Source of the DNA: Bacteroidota bacterium
GTDB lineage: Bacteria; Bacteroidota; Bacteroidia; Flavobacteriales_F; PHOS-HE28
Length of the DNA: 34,087 nt
Direction: 5' to 3'
NCBI GenBank assembly: GCA_018266475.1
Contig: JAFEAI010000034.1
Coordinates: 1 to 34,087 of the forward strand
Of the stretch, positions 8,535 to 17,912 are shown one piece after another. The position numbers and the translations under genes were made by a program. Numbering within the stretch: the stretch's first letter is position 1; every line of letters starts with the position of its first letter. The notes below the pieces were generated by a model. The model was not told where the DNA came from and made no database searches. It saw only the letters and a list, made by a program, of their open reading frames with translations.

Positions 8535-9439
8535 TCAGGCACTTGCACCACCACCAGATCGACACGAAGGCATGGGACCGGCAATTGCAGGCCAGTGCCA
8601 ACGCATCCTGGTACGGCACCAGTACGGCATTGAACGCTGCGGCACCGGGGTGGAACGCCCTGGTGGACGAGGAAGGCGGGGCCCAAATGCCGCTGCCCTG
8701 GCGCCGGAAATTCGGGATCACCTACCTCCACCAGCCCTTTCTGATCCAGCACCTCGGGCCGTATGCACCCAAGGCATCGGCGGGCCTTGCCGAAGGCTTT
8801 ATAAAGGCGCTCCCCGGCCAATACCGCTACGCGGACATCAACTTGGACGGCCGGGAGGTGCCTGAACTGGACGGCCTGCGTACTGAACCCAGGCGGAACC
8901 ATGTGCTGGCCTTGGGAGCTGGAGCGGAGGCGATACATGCCGGATACAGCACAAACCACAGGCGCAGCCTGCGCAAGGCAGGGCAGCACGGCCTGTTGGT
9001 GGAGAAGGCGCAGGAAAGCGGGCGCATAGCCGCGTTCCTGGAAGCATCGGAACAATTCACGCGGTGGAAGGTGGACGCAAGGCAGCGTGAAGCCATGCGG
9101 CGCGTGTTCCGGGCTACGGAAGCGGATGGGAGCGGCTTTGGGCGGATGGCCACCGAAAAGGGGGCACCCGTGGCGGCAGGGTGGTTCGTGGTGTACGGGG
9201 ACAGGATCATCTTCCTGAAAGGGTTGGCCTCGCAACGGGGCCGCGAGACAGGTGCCATGCATGCCCTGCTCCACCAAGTGATCACTGAATTTGCCGCCCG
9301 CCATGCCGTCTTTGACCTTGCTGGCGGCAATGATCCGCAGTTGGCGCGTTTCTATTCCGGTTTCGGAGCGGAACCCGTGTTTTATTTGCGAGCTTTGATG
9401 AACCGTCTTCCGCCGGTTGTCCGGCGGATCAAACCCTGA
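8531..9439 (+). CDS. GNAT/FemAB-like acyltransferase-fold protein
   Basis: A 302-residue protein with the two-lobed GNAT arrangement of FemAB/BioF2-like proteins often found in exopolysaccharide loci. Visible features are NASWYGTSTAL near the N-terminus, the central YSTNHRRSLRKAGQHGL basic helix, and a C-terminal GNAT-like section (GAPVAAGWFVVYGDRIIFLKG, then ETGAMHALLHQVI, FDLAGGNDPQLARFYSGFGA). I infer acyl- or aminoacyl-transfer onto a sugar or peptide; the substrate is unknown. The ATG at 8531 is used because it sits in the ATGA overlap with the deacetylase stop; the frame is open to 8489. Coupling of an acyltransferase-fold protein with a deacetylase-like protein suggests both act on the same glycan. 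Confidence 0.8.
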   Translation: MIRHLHHHQIDTKAWDRQLQASANASWYGTSTALNAAAPGWNALVDEEGGAQMPLPWRRKFGITYLHQPFLIQHLGPYAPKASAGLAEGFIKALPGQYRYADINLDGREVPELDGLRTEPRRNHVLALGAGAEAIHAGYSTNHRRSLRKAGQHGLLVEKAQESGRIAAFLEASEQFTRWKVDARQREAMRRVFRATEADGSGFGRMATEKGAPVAAGWFVVYGDRIIFLKGLASQRGRETGAMHALLHQVITEFAARHAVFDLAGGNDPQLARFYSGFGAEPVFYLRALMNRLPPVVRRIKP

Positions 9440-9442
9440 CCC

Positions 9443-10093
9443 ATGGTAGTGGAGCTGAACCAGTCGAATTCCGTGGCCAATCGCTTTTTGGCCGAACTGC
9501 GCGATGTGCAGGTGCAGAAAGACCCGTTGCGTTTCAGGCGGAACCTGGAGCGGCTCGGTGAGATCTTTGCCTATGAGCTGAGCAAGACCCTGGCCTACGG
9601 GGAGCAGGACGTGGTATCCCCGTTGGGCGTGGCCAAGGCCATGCTGCCGGTGGAGCAACCCGTGATCTGCACCATCCTGCGGGCAGGCCTGCCCCTTCAC
9701 CAGGGCCTATTGAACTACTTTGACCGCGCTGACAATGCCTTCGTGAGCGCGTACCGCAAGCACCGCAAGGGCGAGGACGGGTTCGATGTGGAGGTGGAGT
9801 ACCTGAGCAGCCCGTCCATCGATGACCGGGTGCTCATCATCAGCGATCCCATGTTGGCCACCGGCCGCAGCATGGTGCTGGTGTACAAGGCCATGTTGCG
9901 CATGGGCAGGCCCAAGGCGATCCACGTGGTGTCGGTGATCGCCAGCACGGAGGGCGTGGAGTTTGCGCGCCAGCACCTGCCGCCCGGCACGCGGTTCTGG
10001 CTGGGCGCCGTGGATGAGGAGATGACCGCGGAGGCGTACATCGTGCCCGGGTTGGGCGATGCGGGCGACCTGGCCTACGGAAGCAAGGAATAG
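9443..10093 (+). CDS. upp: Uracil phosphoribosyltransferase
   Basis: The enzyme makes UMP from uracil and PRPP in pyrimidine salvage. The 216-residue protein has the UPRT features: FRRNLERLGEIFAYELSKTL near the N-terminus, TILRAGLPLHQGLLNYF, the PRPP-binding strand VLIISDPMLATGRSMV, and the C-terminal YIVPGLGDAGDLAYG. Length fits. It starts three bases after the GNAT-like gene, so it may be read through from it, and is followed after two bases by a small membrane-protein gene and then a pyrimidine nucleotidase. That nucleotidase gives the cluster a loose pyrimidine theme. Confidence 0.96.
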   Translation: MVVELNQSNSVANRFLAELRDVQVQKDPLRFRRNLERLGEIFAYELSKTLAYGEQDVVSPLGVAKAMLPVEQPVICTILRAGLPLHQGLLNYFDRADNAFVSAYRKHRKGEDGFDVEVEYLSSPSIDDRVLIISDPMLATGRSMVLVYKAMLRMGRPKAIHVVSVIASTEGVEFARQHLPPGTRFWLGAVDEEMTAEAYIVPGLGDAGDLAYGSKE

Positions 10094-10095
10094 GC

Positions 10096-10551
10096 ATGAA
10101 GCCCTGGCATGTGGTCACGGTATTGATGGCGGCGGTGGCGAAGTTCCTGTTCTCGCCGCTCGTATCGTACAAGTTCGGCCATTCCTACATGGAGACCGTG
10201 ATGCTGACCAGCATGGGCGGGTGCATCGGGGTGCTCATCTTTTTTCCGGCTGGCAGTGAGCTGCTGGAGTGGATGCGCAGGCGGCGCATGCGCAAGCATG
10301 CCGCAGCCATCGCCAAGGGCCAGAAGCCCAAGCGGGCCTTCACGCGCCTGAACCGCATGCTCATCCATCTGAAATTGAAGTACGGCCCGCAAGGCGTGGC
10401 CTTCATCCTTACTCCGGCACTGTCCGTGTGGCTCACGGCCCTGGTGGCGGCCAAGTATTTCCGCAACGACCGGCGCATGCTGCCGCTGTTGCTGGCCGCG
10501 GTGGTGGCGTGGTCCTTCGTGCTCAGCGCCGTGTGGAAGTGGGTGCATTGA
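10096..10551 (+). CDS. Small integral membrane protein, unknown function
   Basis: A 151-residue protein that I do not recognise. Hydrophobic segments at about 6-25, 35-53, 100-118 and 127-147 suggest three or four membrane helices. They flank a strongly basic loop (MRRRRMRKHAAAIAKGQKPKRAF) that should face the cytoplasm. It begins two bases after upp and its stop overlaps the start of the nucleotidase gene by one base, so it is very likely translated as part of this operon. Similar small membrane proteins are common in Bacteroidota genomes, but I can give no function. Confidence 0.8.
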   Translation: MKPWHVVTVLMAAVAKFLFSPLVSYKFGHSYMETVMLTSMGGCIGVLIFFPAGSELLEWMRRRRMRKHAAAIAKGQKPKRAFTRLNRMLIHLKLKYGPQGVAFILTPALSVWLTALVAAKYFRNDRRMLPLLLAAVVAWSFVLSAVWKWVH

Positions 10552-11240
10552 TGAAGCGGTACGGGCACCTGTTCTTCGACCTGGACCATACGTTGTGGGA
10601 TTTCAGGGCCAACTCACGCGCAGTGCTTGCCGAGCTTTGCGCCGAGCTGCTGTGCGGCCAAGGATTGACGGCAGATGCGTTCATTCCCGTGTATGAGCGG
10701 GTGAATGCCGCGCTATGGGACCGGTTGGACAGCGGTGCGATCGCCAAGGAGGTGCTGCGTGCCTTGCGCTTCAAGCAGGCCCTTCAGCACTTCGGCGTGG
10801 ATGACGGGCCCCTGGCTGCACGCTTGGAACGGATCTACATGGAGCGTTGCCCGGTGCGCGCCATGCTCATGCCCGGTGCGCTGGAACTGCTGCGCGACCT
10901 GCATCCCCATTACCGCCTGCACATCATCACCAACGGGTTCACCGGGGTGCAGCTGGTGAAATTGCGGAGTTCAGGGATCCGGGAATTCTTCAGCGTGGTG
11001 CTCACCAGTGAAATGGCCGGGGCGGCCAAGCCGAATGCACGCATCTTCCGCCACGCGCTGCGTTCGGCCGGCGCAAGGGCCGGGGAGAGCTTGATGGTAG
11101 GGGACAATGCCATGGCCGACATCGCCGGAGGGCGAAGCGCCGGGCTGGACCAGGCGCACTATTCGCCGGAGGCGGAAGGCGATCCGCAGGCCACCTATCG
11201 GATTTCCCGGTTGGACGAGCTGCGCGGGATCCTGTTGTGA
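10551..11240 (+). CDS. YjjG-type HAD pyrimidine nucleotidase
   Basis: A HAD-superfamily phosphatase of 229 residues, closest in layout to YjjG, which dephosphorylates non-canonical pyrimidine nucleoside monophosphates. Motif I is FFDLDHTLWDF with catalytic Asp 10 and Asp 12. Motif II is IITNGF, the motif III lysine is in AAKPNARIF, and motif IV is MVGDNAMADIAGGRSAG. The cap region RVNAALWDRLDSGAI is typical of YjjG. The ATG overlaps the upstream stop (TGATG). It ends 19 bases from the convergent lipoprotein gene, with only a weak palindrome (ACCGGGGCCGGT at 11240-11251) between. Nucleotide house-cleaning next to upp makes sense; the precise substrate is inference. Confidence 0.88.
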   Translation: MKRYGHLFFDLDHTLWDFRANSRAVLAELCAELLCGQGLTADAFIPVYERVNAALWDRLDSGAIAKEVLRALRFKQALQHFGVDDGPLAARLERIYMERCPVRAMLMPGALELLRDLHPHYRLHIITNGFTGVQLVKLRSSGIREFFSVVLTSEMAGAAKPNARIFRHALRSAGARAGESLMVGDNAMADIAGGRSAGLDQAHYSPEAEGDPQATYRISRLDELRGILL

Positions 11241-11259
11241 CCGGGGCCGGTGCGGAGCT

Positions 11260-11778
11260 TCAGTCCGGGATGAAGTGGTAGCTGACCACGGCCTTCTTCG
11301 CGGTCACCTTGCTGTGCTTGAGGAAGCGCAAGGTGTCGCCATCGGCCACCCCGGCGTAGGTGATCTCCCCGCGCGGAGCCATCGTGGTGAAGAACAGGCT
11401 GTCGTTGCGCAAGGTCACGGGCACGTTGTGTGCATTGTTCAGGCCGCTTTTTACGTCCTGGGTGAGGAAGCTCCGCAGGTTTATCGAGTCCTCGGGTTGT
11501 TCCCTGCCGGCGATCAGGGCCACATTGCCCCGCTCGAAGAAGCGCATGTAGTAATGAAGGTCGCCCGAGGTGTTCTCATACACCCCGTTGAACTTCAGGC
11601 TGGAGCCTTCCAGGGATTGCAGGTTCACCATGTTGGAGGCCACGGGAGCCGTGGAGGTGTCGCTTTCGGCCTGTGCGGCAGGGGCTGTTTCAGTAGCGGT
11701 GGGCGTGGCTTCCGGAGTCCCGGGGTTTCCGCATGCGGCCCACACGAGCAAGGTTGCCAGGGGAAGGAGGTTGCGCAT
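11260..11778 (-). CDS. Small putative lipoprotein, unknown function
   Basis: A 172-residue protein with an N-terminal hydrophobic segment ending in a Cys (MRNLLPLATLLVWAACGN). This looks like a lipoprotein signal, although the lipobox has Trp where Leu is usual. A low-complexity Ala/Thr/Pro/Glu linker (about residues 22-50) follows, then a compact beta-rich domain (VNLQSLEGSSLKFNGVYENT, YYMRFFERGNVALI, DTLRFLKHSKVTAKKAVVSY). I do not recognise the family. ATG 11778 is chosen because it gives the signal; the longer open frame upstream shadows psd. One base separates it from the psd stop, so it is the last gene of the rsfS-ftsH-cdsA-psd run. It is probably anchored to a membrane facing the periplasm. 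Confidence 0.75.
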   Translation of the reverse strand: MRNLLPLATLLVWAACGNPGTPEATPTATETAPAAQAESDTSTAPVASNMVNLQSLEGSSLKFNGVYENTSGDLHYYMRFFERGNVALIAGREQPEDSINLRSFLTQDVKSGLNNAHNVPVTLRNDSLFFTTMAPRGEITYAGVADGDTLRFLKHSKVTAKKAVVSYHFIPD

Positions 11779-11779
11779 T

Positions 11780-12436
11780 TCAGGATGGATTACGGGCGAT
11801 AACGGAGGTTGCACCCTGCACCACATCGCCGATCTTGACGGCCACCTGCGAGGTGAGGGGCAGGAAGAGGTCCACGCGGGAGCCGAACTTGATGAAACCC
11901 AGCTCGGTGCCTTGGGTAACATGTTCACCGGGCTCGGGGTAGGTGCAAATGCGCCGCGCCAAGGCCCCGGCGATCTGCCGTACCAGCACTTCGCCATGTA
12001 CCGGGCTGCTCACCACCACGGTACACCGCTCATTGTCCGTGCTGCTTTTGGGATGCCAGGCCACGAGGTACTTTCCCTTATGGTACTGGCGGAAGGTGGT
12101 GGTGCCGGTGACGGGATGGTAGTTCACATGCACGTTGAGGGGGCTCATGAAAATGGACACCTGGATGCGGCGGTCCTTGAAGTATTCGGTTTCCGTCACT
12201 TCCTCCACCACCACCACTTTGCCATCGCAAGGGGAAAGAATGTGCTTGCCATTGGTGCCTTCGGCCCGCACCGGAACCCGGAAGAACCAGAGCACGATGC
12301 CCAGCAGGCAGGCCATGGCGGCTGCCACGGGCCATGCGGCCACCCCCGGCAGCCAATGCCAGGCCATGTAGGAGGCCAAGCAGCCTATGCCCGCGATCAG
12401 CAGGATGGTCAAGGTTCCTTCGCGGTGCAGGCGCAT
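11780..12436 (-). CDS. psd: Phosphatidylserine decarboxylase family protein
   Basis: The protein would decarboxylate phosphatidylserine (or a related lipid) to give phosphatidylethanolamine. It belongs to the short class of about 220 residues; this one has 218. It starts MRLHREG, has two hydrophobic helices in the first 60 residues, and then KHILSPCDGKVVVVEE, SIFMSPLNVHVNYHP and FIKFGSRVDLFLP. The Gly-Ser pair (residues 185-186) is the self-cleavage site that forms the pyruvoyl cofactor on Ser 186, in place of the LGST of the long class. ATG 12436 is preferred to a TTG at 12457. A TATCTTTG on the minus strand lies just upstream, so psd may have its own promoter inside the cluster. Confidence 0.95.
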   Translation of the reverse strand: MRLHREGTLTILLIAGIGCLASYMAWHWLPGVAAWPVAAAMACLLGIVLWFFRVPVRAEGTNGKHILSPCDGKVVVVEEVTETEYFKDRRIQVSIFMSPLNVHVNYHPVTGTTTFRQYHKGKYLVAWHPKSSTDNERCTVVVSSPVHGEVLVRQIAGALARRICTYPEPGEHVTQGTELGFIKFGSRVDLFLPLTSQVAVKIGDVVQGATSVIARNPS

Positions 12437-12454
12437 GTGGAAAAGGATTGCGGC

Positions 12455-12462
12455 CAAAGATA
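12455..12462 (-). promoter_or_regulatory. Candidate internal promoter (-7 element) before psd
   Basis: The minus strand reads TATCTTTG, a perfect TAnnTTTG, 18 bases before the psd ATG and inside the 62-base gap after cdsA. No TTG is seen at the usual -33 distance, so this rests on the -7 element alone. The same octamer stands before rpmH. Confidence 0.5.
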
Positions 12463-12498
12463 AACGGGCACGCGGGGCCTGGCGGGCATTTGGCCTGG

Positions 12499-13302
12499 TC
12501 AGTGCATCAATTCCACCAGGATCGCCATGGCTGGCAAGGCCAGCAGGAACCCGTCGAAGCGGTCCAGGATGCCGCCGTGCCCCGGCAGTATGGTGCCCGA
12601 ATCCTTTACACCGGCCTCGCGCTTCATCGCCGATTCAAGCAGGTCGCCGATGGTGGCGGCCACGGCCACGGCCGCCGCGCACAGGATCCATTCCTGCGGC
12701 GCCAAAACGGGCCAAGCCATGGAGAGCACCCAGCCTGCGGCCATGGCCAAGGCAATGCCGCCCAGCAGCCCTTCCACGGTTTTTTTGGGGCTTATGCGCG
12801 CCAGCAGGGGCGTGCGGCCCATGCTCCTGCCCACCAAGTATGCACCGGTATCGTTCGTCCAAAGCATCACCATGAACCCGATGAAGAGTTCGGGGCCCTG
12901 GTGCATCAATGCGGGGATCAACCCGAAAGGCAGTGCCACGAGGAATACCACCTGAAGCACCAGCCCGAAATCCCTGCCCACCAGACCTTCCTTGCGCCAG
13001 AGCAGGTCCACCACGGCGAAGAACACCGCGAGGAACACGGCACCGGCCGCAAGCAACGGGGAAATGCGCGGAATGATGTTCACCAGTGCCACCGCCAAGT
13101 ACACAAAGGCGGCGGCCAGCAACAGAACGGTGTCCGGCTGTTGGGCGGGATTCCCGGAACCCAACCGGTGCAATTCATGGGCGGCAAGCAGGCATACGGG
13201 AAGGAACAGCAGGGTGGTGGTGACAGGCCCTGCGAAGGCTGCTCCCAGGGTGATCGCCACGTACACGGCCCCGGTGAGGGAGCGTTTGGCCAGTTCGCCC
13301 AT
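12499..13302 (-). CDS. cdsA: Phosphatidate cytidylyltransferase (CDP-diglyceride synthase)
   Basis: An integral membrane enzyme that makes CDP-diacylglycerol from phosphatidate and CTP, the branch point to phosphatidylserine and phosphatidylglycerol. It has 267 residues, mostly hydrophobic, with about seven or eight likely membrane helices. The family signature lies near the C-terminus (about residues 224-250): SAMKREAGVKD, then LPGHGGILDRFD. WTNDTGAYLVGRSMGRTPL and ISPKKTVEG in the centre are also typical. The gene starts 17 bases after ftsH and precedes psd, so it supplies the precursor of the substrate used by psd. In many flavobacteria I recall a LUD-domain gene between ftsH and cdsA; none is here. 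Confidence 0.96.
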   Translation of the reverse strand: MGELAKRSLTGAVYVAITLGAAFAGPVTTTLLFLPVCLLAAHELHRLGSGNPAQQPDTVLLLAAAFVYLAVALVNIIPRISPLLAAGAVFLAVFFAVVDLLWRKEGLVGRDFGLVLQVVFLVALPFGLIPALMHQGPELFIGFMVMLWTNDTGAYLVGRSMGRTPLLARISPKKTVEGLLGGIALAMAAGWVLSMAWPVLAPQEWILCAAAVAVAATIGDLLESAMKREAGVKDSGTILPGHGGILDRFDGFLLALPAMAILVELMH

Positions 13303-13319
13303 GGGTGCCGCAGAGGTGG

Positions 13320-15323
<2,004 letters not shown>

Positions 15324-15335
15324 GGTAAAAGGGGG

Positions 15336-15710
15336 TCAGGCTACATTCTCGTGGGCAATGCGGTGTGCATCGGCCCACAGTTGGTCAAGTCCGTAAAAGG
15401 CACGCTGGTCGCGCTGGAAGATATGCACCACCACATCCACGTAGTCCAGCAGGATCCAGCCGGCATTTTCCTTGCCTTCGGAGTGCCACGGCTTTTCATG
15501 GAGCTGTTGGAGGGTTGCTTTTTCCACGCTTCGGGCAATGGCTTCCACCTGTGTGGTCGAATCGCCGTGGCAGATGATGAAGTGGTCGCACACCGCACCG
15601 GGCACGCCGCGCAGGTCCAAGTGGACAATGTCCTTGGCCTTTACCTCTTGCATGCCCTGCACCACGGCCTCCACCAAGGGGCTGGTCGCGGGCTTTCGGG
15701 CTTTCTTCAT
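15336..15710 (-). CDS. rsfS: Ribosome silencing factor RsfS
   Basis: RsfS binds ribosomal protein L14 and keeps the 50S subunit from joining 30S when nutrients are short. The 124-residue protein contains the family core KDIVHLDLRGVPGAVCDHFI, STTQVEAIARSVEK, and the C-terminal GWILLDYVDVVVHIF followed by RAFYGLDQLWADA. I chose the ATG at 15710 over a TTG at 15734 because a perfect -7 promoter element covers the upstream position. It is the first gene of the cluster with ftsH, cdsA, psd and a lipoprotein, and it diverges from birA. Confidence 0.96.
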   Translation of the reverse strand: MKKARKPATSPLVEAVVQGMQEVKAKDIVHLDLRGVPGAVCDHFIICHGDSTTQVEAIARSVEKATLQQLHEKPWHSEGKENAGWILLDYVDVVVHIFQRDQRAFYGLDQLWADAHRIAHENVA

Positions 15711-15731
15711 GCGGGCTATCTTCGGCGCGTT

Positions 15732-15739
15732 CAAAGGTA
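15732..15739 (-). promoter_or_regulatory. Candidate promoter (-7 element) of the rsfS-ftsH cluster
   Basis: On the minus strand TACCTTTG matches TAnnTTTG exactly and lies 22 bases upstream of the rsfS ATG. No TTG stands at the usual distance upstream. Its position places the transcription start between it and ATG 15710, which argues against the upstream TTG start. Confidence 0.5.
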
Positions 15740-15782
15740 TGCACTATGTGCGGGCTTCCCGTGCCGTGCGGCACCAAATTCA

Positions 15783-16559
15783 ATGTTCCAAGCGCTGCAC
15801 ATGCCAGTGATCGGCCACCGGGTGGTCCTGCTGGATTCGGTGGACAGCACCAACAATTATGCGGCCAAGGCATTGGCGCGGCATGAATTGCAGCATGGCA
15901 CTGCCATCATGGCCTTGGAGCAGACGGCCGGCAGCGGGCAAAGGGGCCGTGCATGGACCACCCTGAAAGGGCTGGACCTGGCCGCCAGCGTGGTGTTGCT
16001 GCCGCAGGGGCTGGCCGCCGGGGCGCAATCCATGCTGTCCAAAATGGCCGCTTTGGCCGTGCATGACGTTGTGGCCGACGCCATGCGGAAATGCAACCGG
16101 AATGCGGATGAGGTGCGGATCAAATGGCCCAACGATGTGCTGGTGGGCCGCGAAAAGGTGGCCGGCATCCTGATCACCAACGAGGTGCATGGCAATTGGT
16201 TGACCTCCTCCATCGTGGGGATGGGGATCAATGTGAACAGCAGTGGATGGCCCGGGGACATGGCAGCTACCAGCCTGTTGGTGCAAACGGGGGCGCAGCA
16301 TGACCTTGGGGAGGCGGTGCGCTTGTTGTGCCAGCGCATGGAGCACTGGTGGGCATTGTTGCGCACGGATCCGGAGCAACTCTCAAGGGCCTACGGGCAA
16401 TTGCTTTGGGGAAGGGGCCGCTTTTGCTCCTTTGTCCTGGATGGTGCGGCCTTTTATGCAAGGCTGTTGGATGTGGACGGTACTGGGCGGCTGCTGGTGG
16501 AGGATGATGCCGGGCGGGTTGCCGCCTATGGGCTGGAAAGGCTGAGCCTCCAGCGGTAG
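15783..16559 (+). CDS. birA: Biotin--[acetyl-CoA-carboxylase] ligase
   Basis: The enzyme activates biotin with ATP and attaches it to the biotin carboxyl carrier protein of acetyl-CoA carboxylase. The 258-residue protein has the ligase core: [15 protein letters not shown], the biotinyl-AMP loop SGQRGRAW (residues 51-58), KWPNDVLV (114-121), the lysine in REKVAGILI and the glycine-rich VGMGINVNS. There is no N-terminal helix-turn-helix domain, so this is the monofunctional type, not a repressor. ATG 15783 is taken as the start; ATG 15801 (MPVIGHRVV) is nearly as good. The frame is open far to the left, but that part lies opposite ftsH and rsfS and is not coding. It diverges from rsfS. Confidence 0.94.
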   Translation: MFQALHMPVIGHRVVLLDSVDSTNNYAAKALARHELQHGTAIMALEQTAGSGQRGRAWTTLKGLDLAASVVLLPQGLAAGAQSMLSKMAALAVHDVVADAMRKCNRNADEVRIKWPNDVLVGREKVAGILITNEVHGNWLTSSIVGMGINVNSSGWPGDMAATSLLVQTGAQHDLGEAVRLLCQRMEHWWALLRTDPEQLSRAYGQLLWGRGRFCSFVLDGAAFYARLLDVDGTGRLLVEDDAGRVAAYGLERLSLQR

Positions 16560-16591
16560 GGGGGCTTTTTCGGGGATGGGCGTGCCGGGTG

Positions 16592-16622
16592 TTTGCATGG
16601 ATCCATCGAAAAGCTATCTTTG
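16592..16622 (+). promoter_or_regulatory. Bacteroidota-type promoter of rpmH
   Basis: TTTG at 16592-16595, a 19-base spacer and TATCTTTG at 16615-16622 are a full match to the primary-sigma consensus. Spacing is the same as at rpsT. The transcript would start near 16629, about 25 bases before the rpmH ATG. Confidence 0.82.
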
Positions 16623-16653
16623 CGCTCCCTTTTCAAGAAATAAGCCGACCGCG

Positions 16654-16812
16654 ATGAAGCGTACCTACCAGCCCAGCAAGCGTAAACGGGTGAACAAGCA
16701 CGGATTCCGTGAGCGGATGAGCACCCCAGCCGGTCGTGCCGTCCTGGCCAGCCGCAGGGCACAAGGCCGCCATAAGCTCACGGTGAGCGACGAGCCGATG
16801 GGCCGCAAGTAA
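16654..16812 (+). CDS. rpmH: 50S ribosomal protein L34
   Basis: A small, very basic protein of the large ribosomal subunit. The 52 residues begin [21 protein letters not shown] and continue [21 protein letters not shown], the standard L34 pattern, with a short C-terminal extension ([10 protein letters not shown]). The ATG at 16654 gives the conserved MKRT start; in-frame ATGs upstream lie in or before the promoter. It is a single-gene unit with its own promoter and terminator. dnaA and rnpA, common neighbours of rpmH in other bacteria, are not beside it here, which is usual in Bacteroidota. Confidence 0.98.
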   Translation: MKRTYQPSKRKRVNKHGFRERMSTPAGRAVLASRRAQGRHKLTVSDEPMGRK

Positions 16813-16836
16813 CGCGGCCGGTTCCCGAACATGTTC

Positions 16837-16864
16837 AAGGCCACCCCGCCAGGGTGGCCTTTTT
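16837..16864 (+). terminator. Rho-independent terminator after rpmH
   Basis: AGGCCACCC at 16838-16846 pairs with GGGTGGCCT at 16852-16860 around a five-base loop, and a run of T follows to 16864. It lies about 25 bases after the rpmH stop. Confidence 0.93.
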
Positions 16865-16902
16865 CGTGCCGCACGGCGGGATATTGCATGGCCTGTTGCA
16901 CT

Positions 16903-17715
16903 TCATGCACCGGCCTGCAGCAGGCTTGCGATCAACGTTCCCGTTTCACCGTTCAGCATGCGGTGGCCCGTGGGCAGCAAATGGACCTGCACCCAGGTTG
17001 GCGCCAATTGCAGCAGGCGGCGGCCCGATGAGGGCCGGATCACGCGGTCGAATTGGCCCAGCAGCAGATGCACCGGGATGTGGTGGGCCTGCATGTTCGC
17101 GGCCACGCTGGCAAGGCGGGGCTCGATCAGGCGGAAGCCGGTCCACACCTGGTGCAGCAGGGCGCGTGCCTGGGGTGTGGCGGTACGGTCCATGAGGAAG
17201 CGGAACATGCGGCCATCAAGCATGCCAAGGCGGTGCAGCAGGCGCATGGCTGCATGCGCGGTGCCGGGATGGTCGATAAAGACGCGGTAGAGCCAACGCC
17301 CCATGCGGTAATGGGCCAGGCCGCGGTACCATGGCCTGGGCACCAGGCCGTCCGGGGCCAGCAGGAAGGCCCGGGTGAACATGGCGGGTGAGCGTTCCAG
17401 CAGGCACAGTGCAATGCGGCCGCCCAAGCTGTAGCCCATCAAGCCTGCTTGCGGAATGGACTGCGACCGGAGGTAGGCGCGGAAGAAGTCGGCCAATTGT
17501 TCGGGCTTTATTGCCTGCCCTGGCGGCAGGCCGGGGCTTTCGCCGTGGCAGGGCAGGTCGAAGGCATGCAGCGTGCAACTTTCGGCCAGGGAAGGGGCCA
17601 GGGCTGAAAAATCCGCGCCGGTACGGCCAAAGCCATGGAAGGCGAGGAAGTGGGCCGGGCCGGCGCCAAAGCGCCTCACGGCCATGGTGAGCCCGCCGTT
17701 GAGGAAGCGTTCCAT
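16903..17715 (-). CDS. Alpha/beta hydrolase
   Basis: A 270-residue cytoplasmic hydrolase of the alpha/beta fold. The oxyanion region is LAFHGFGRTGADFSAL, the AFDLPCHGES segment follows, and the nucleophile elbow is GYSLGG with Ser 96. A candidate acid is the Asp in LLGQFDRVI, and the catalytic His is His 251 in LPTGHRML. The lid region (about 125-200) is rich in Arg and aromatic residues. There is no signal peptide. The ATG at 17715 is the first of the frame. It lies downstream of, and on the same strand as, the large T9SS protein gene, separated by a long hairpin. Family is sure; the substrate cannot be told. Confidence 0.9.
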   Translation of the reverse strand: MERFLNGGLTMAVRRFGAGPAHFLAFHGFGRTGADFSALAPSLAESCTLHAFDLPCHGESPGLPPGQAIKPEQLADFFRAYLRSQSIPQAGLMGYSLGGRIALCLLERSPAMFTRAFLLAPDGLVPRPWYRGLAHYRMGRWLYRVFIDHPGTAHAAMRLLHRLGMLDGRMFRFLMDRTATPQARALLHQVWTGFRLIEPRLASVAANMQAHHIPVHLLLGQFDRVIRPSSGRRLLQLAPTWVQVHLLPTGHRMLNGETGTLIASLLQAGA

Positions 17716-17808
17716 GCGGGCGAAGTTTACGCCGATCGTTCTTCAGGGGAGGCCAGTGGCCGTTTTCCTCCTGGAAGCGTGCCATGGTGCATGTGGCCAC
17801 GTGGATAT

Positions 17809-17846
17809 GCGCGAAGGGCCGCCCTCTTGAGGGCGGCCCTTCGCGC
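17809..17846 (-). terminator. Long perfect hairpin downstream of the large T9SS protein
   Basis: An 18-base perfect inverted repeat (left arm 17809-17826, right arm 17829-17846) is separated by two bases, so the real loop is about six. On the minus strand it follows the stop at 17913 and is preceded by CAACGCGCGAA. There is no T-run after it on either strand, so it may stall transcription or protect the 3' end rather than act as a classic terminator. A second hairpin with the same flank follows dnaK. Confidence 0.65.
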
Positions 17847-17912
17847 GTTGGTCGATGGTTGCAGGCCTGGCAACATTCTGCCACGGGGGGCCTGAAGTGC
17901 TTGTTTCGCGGC

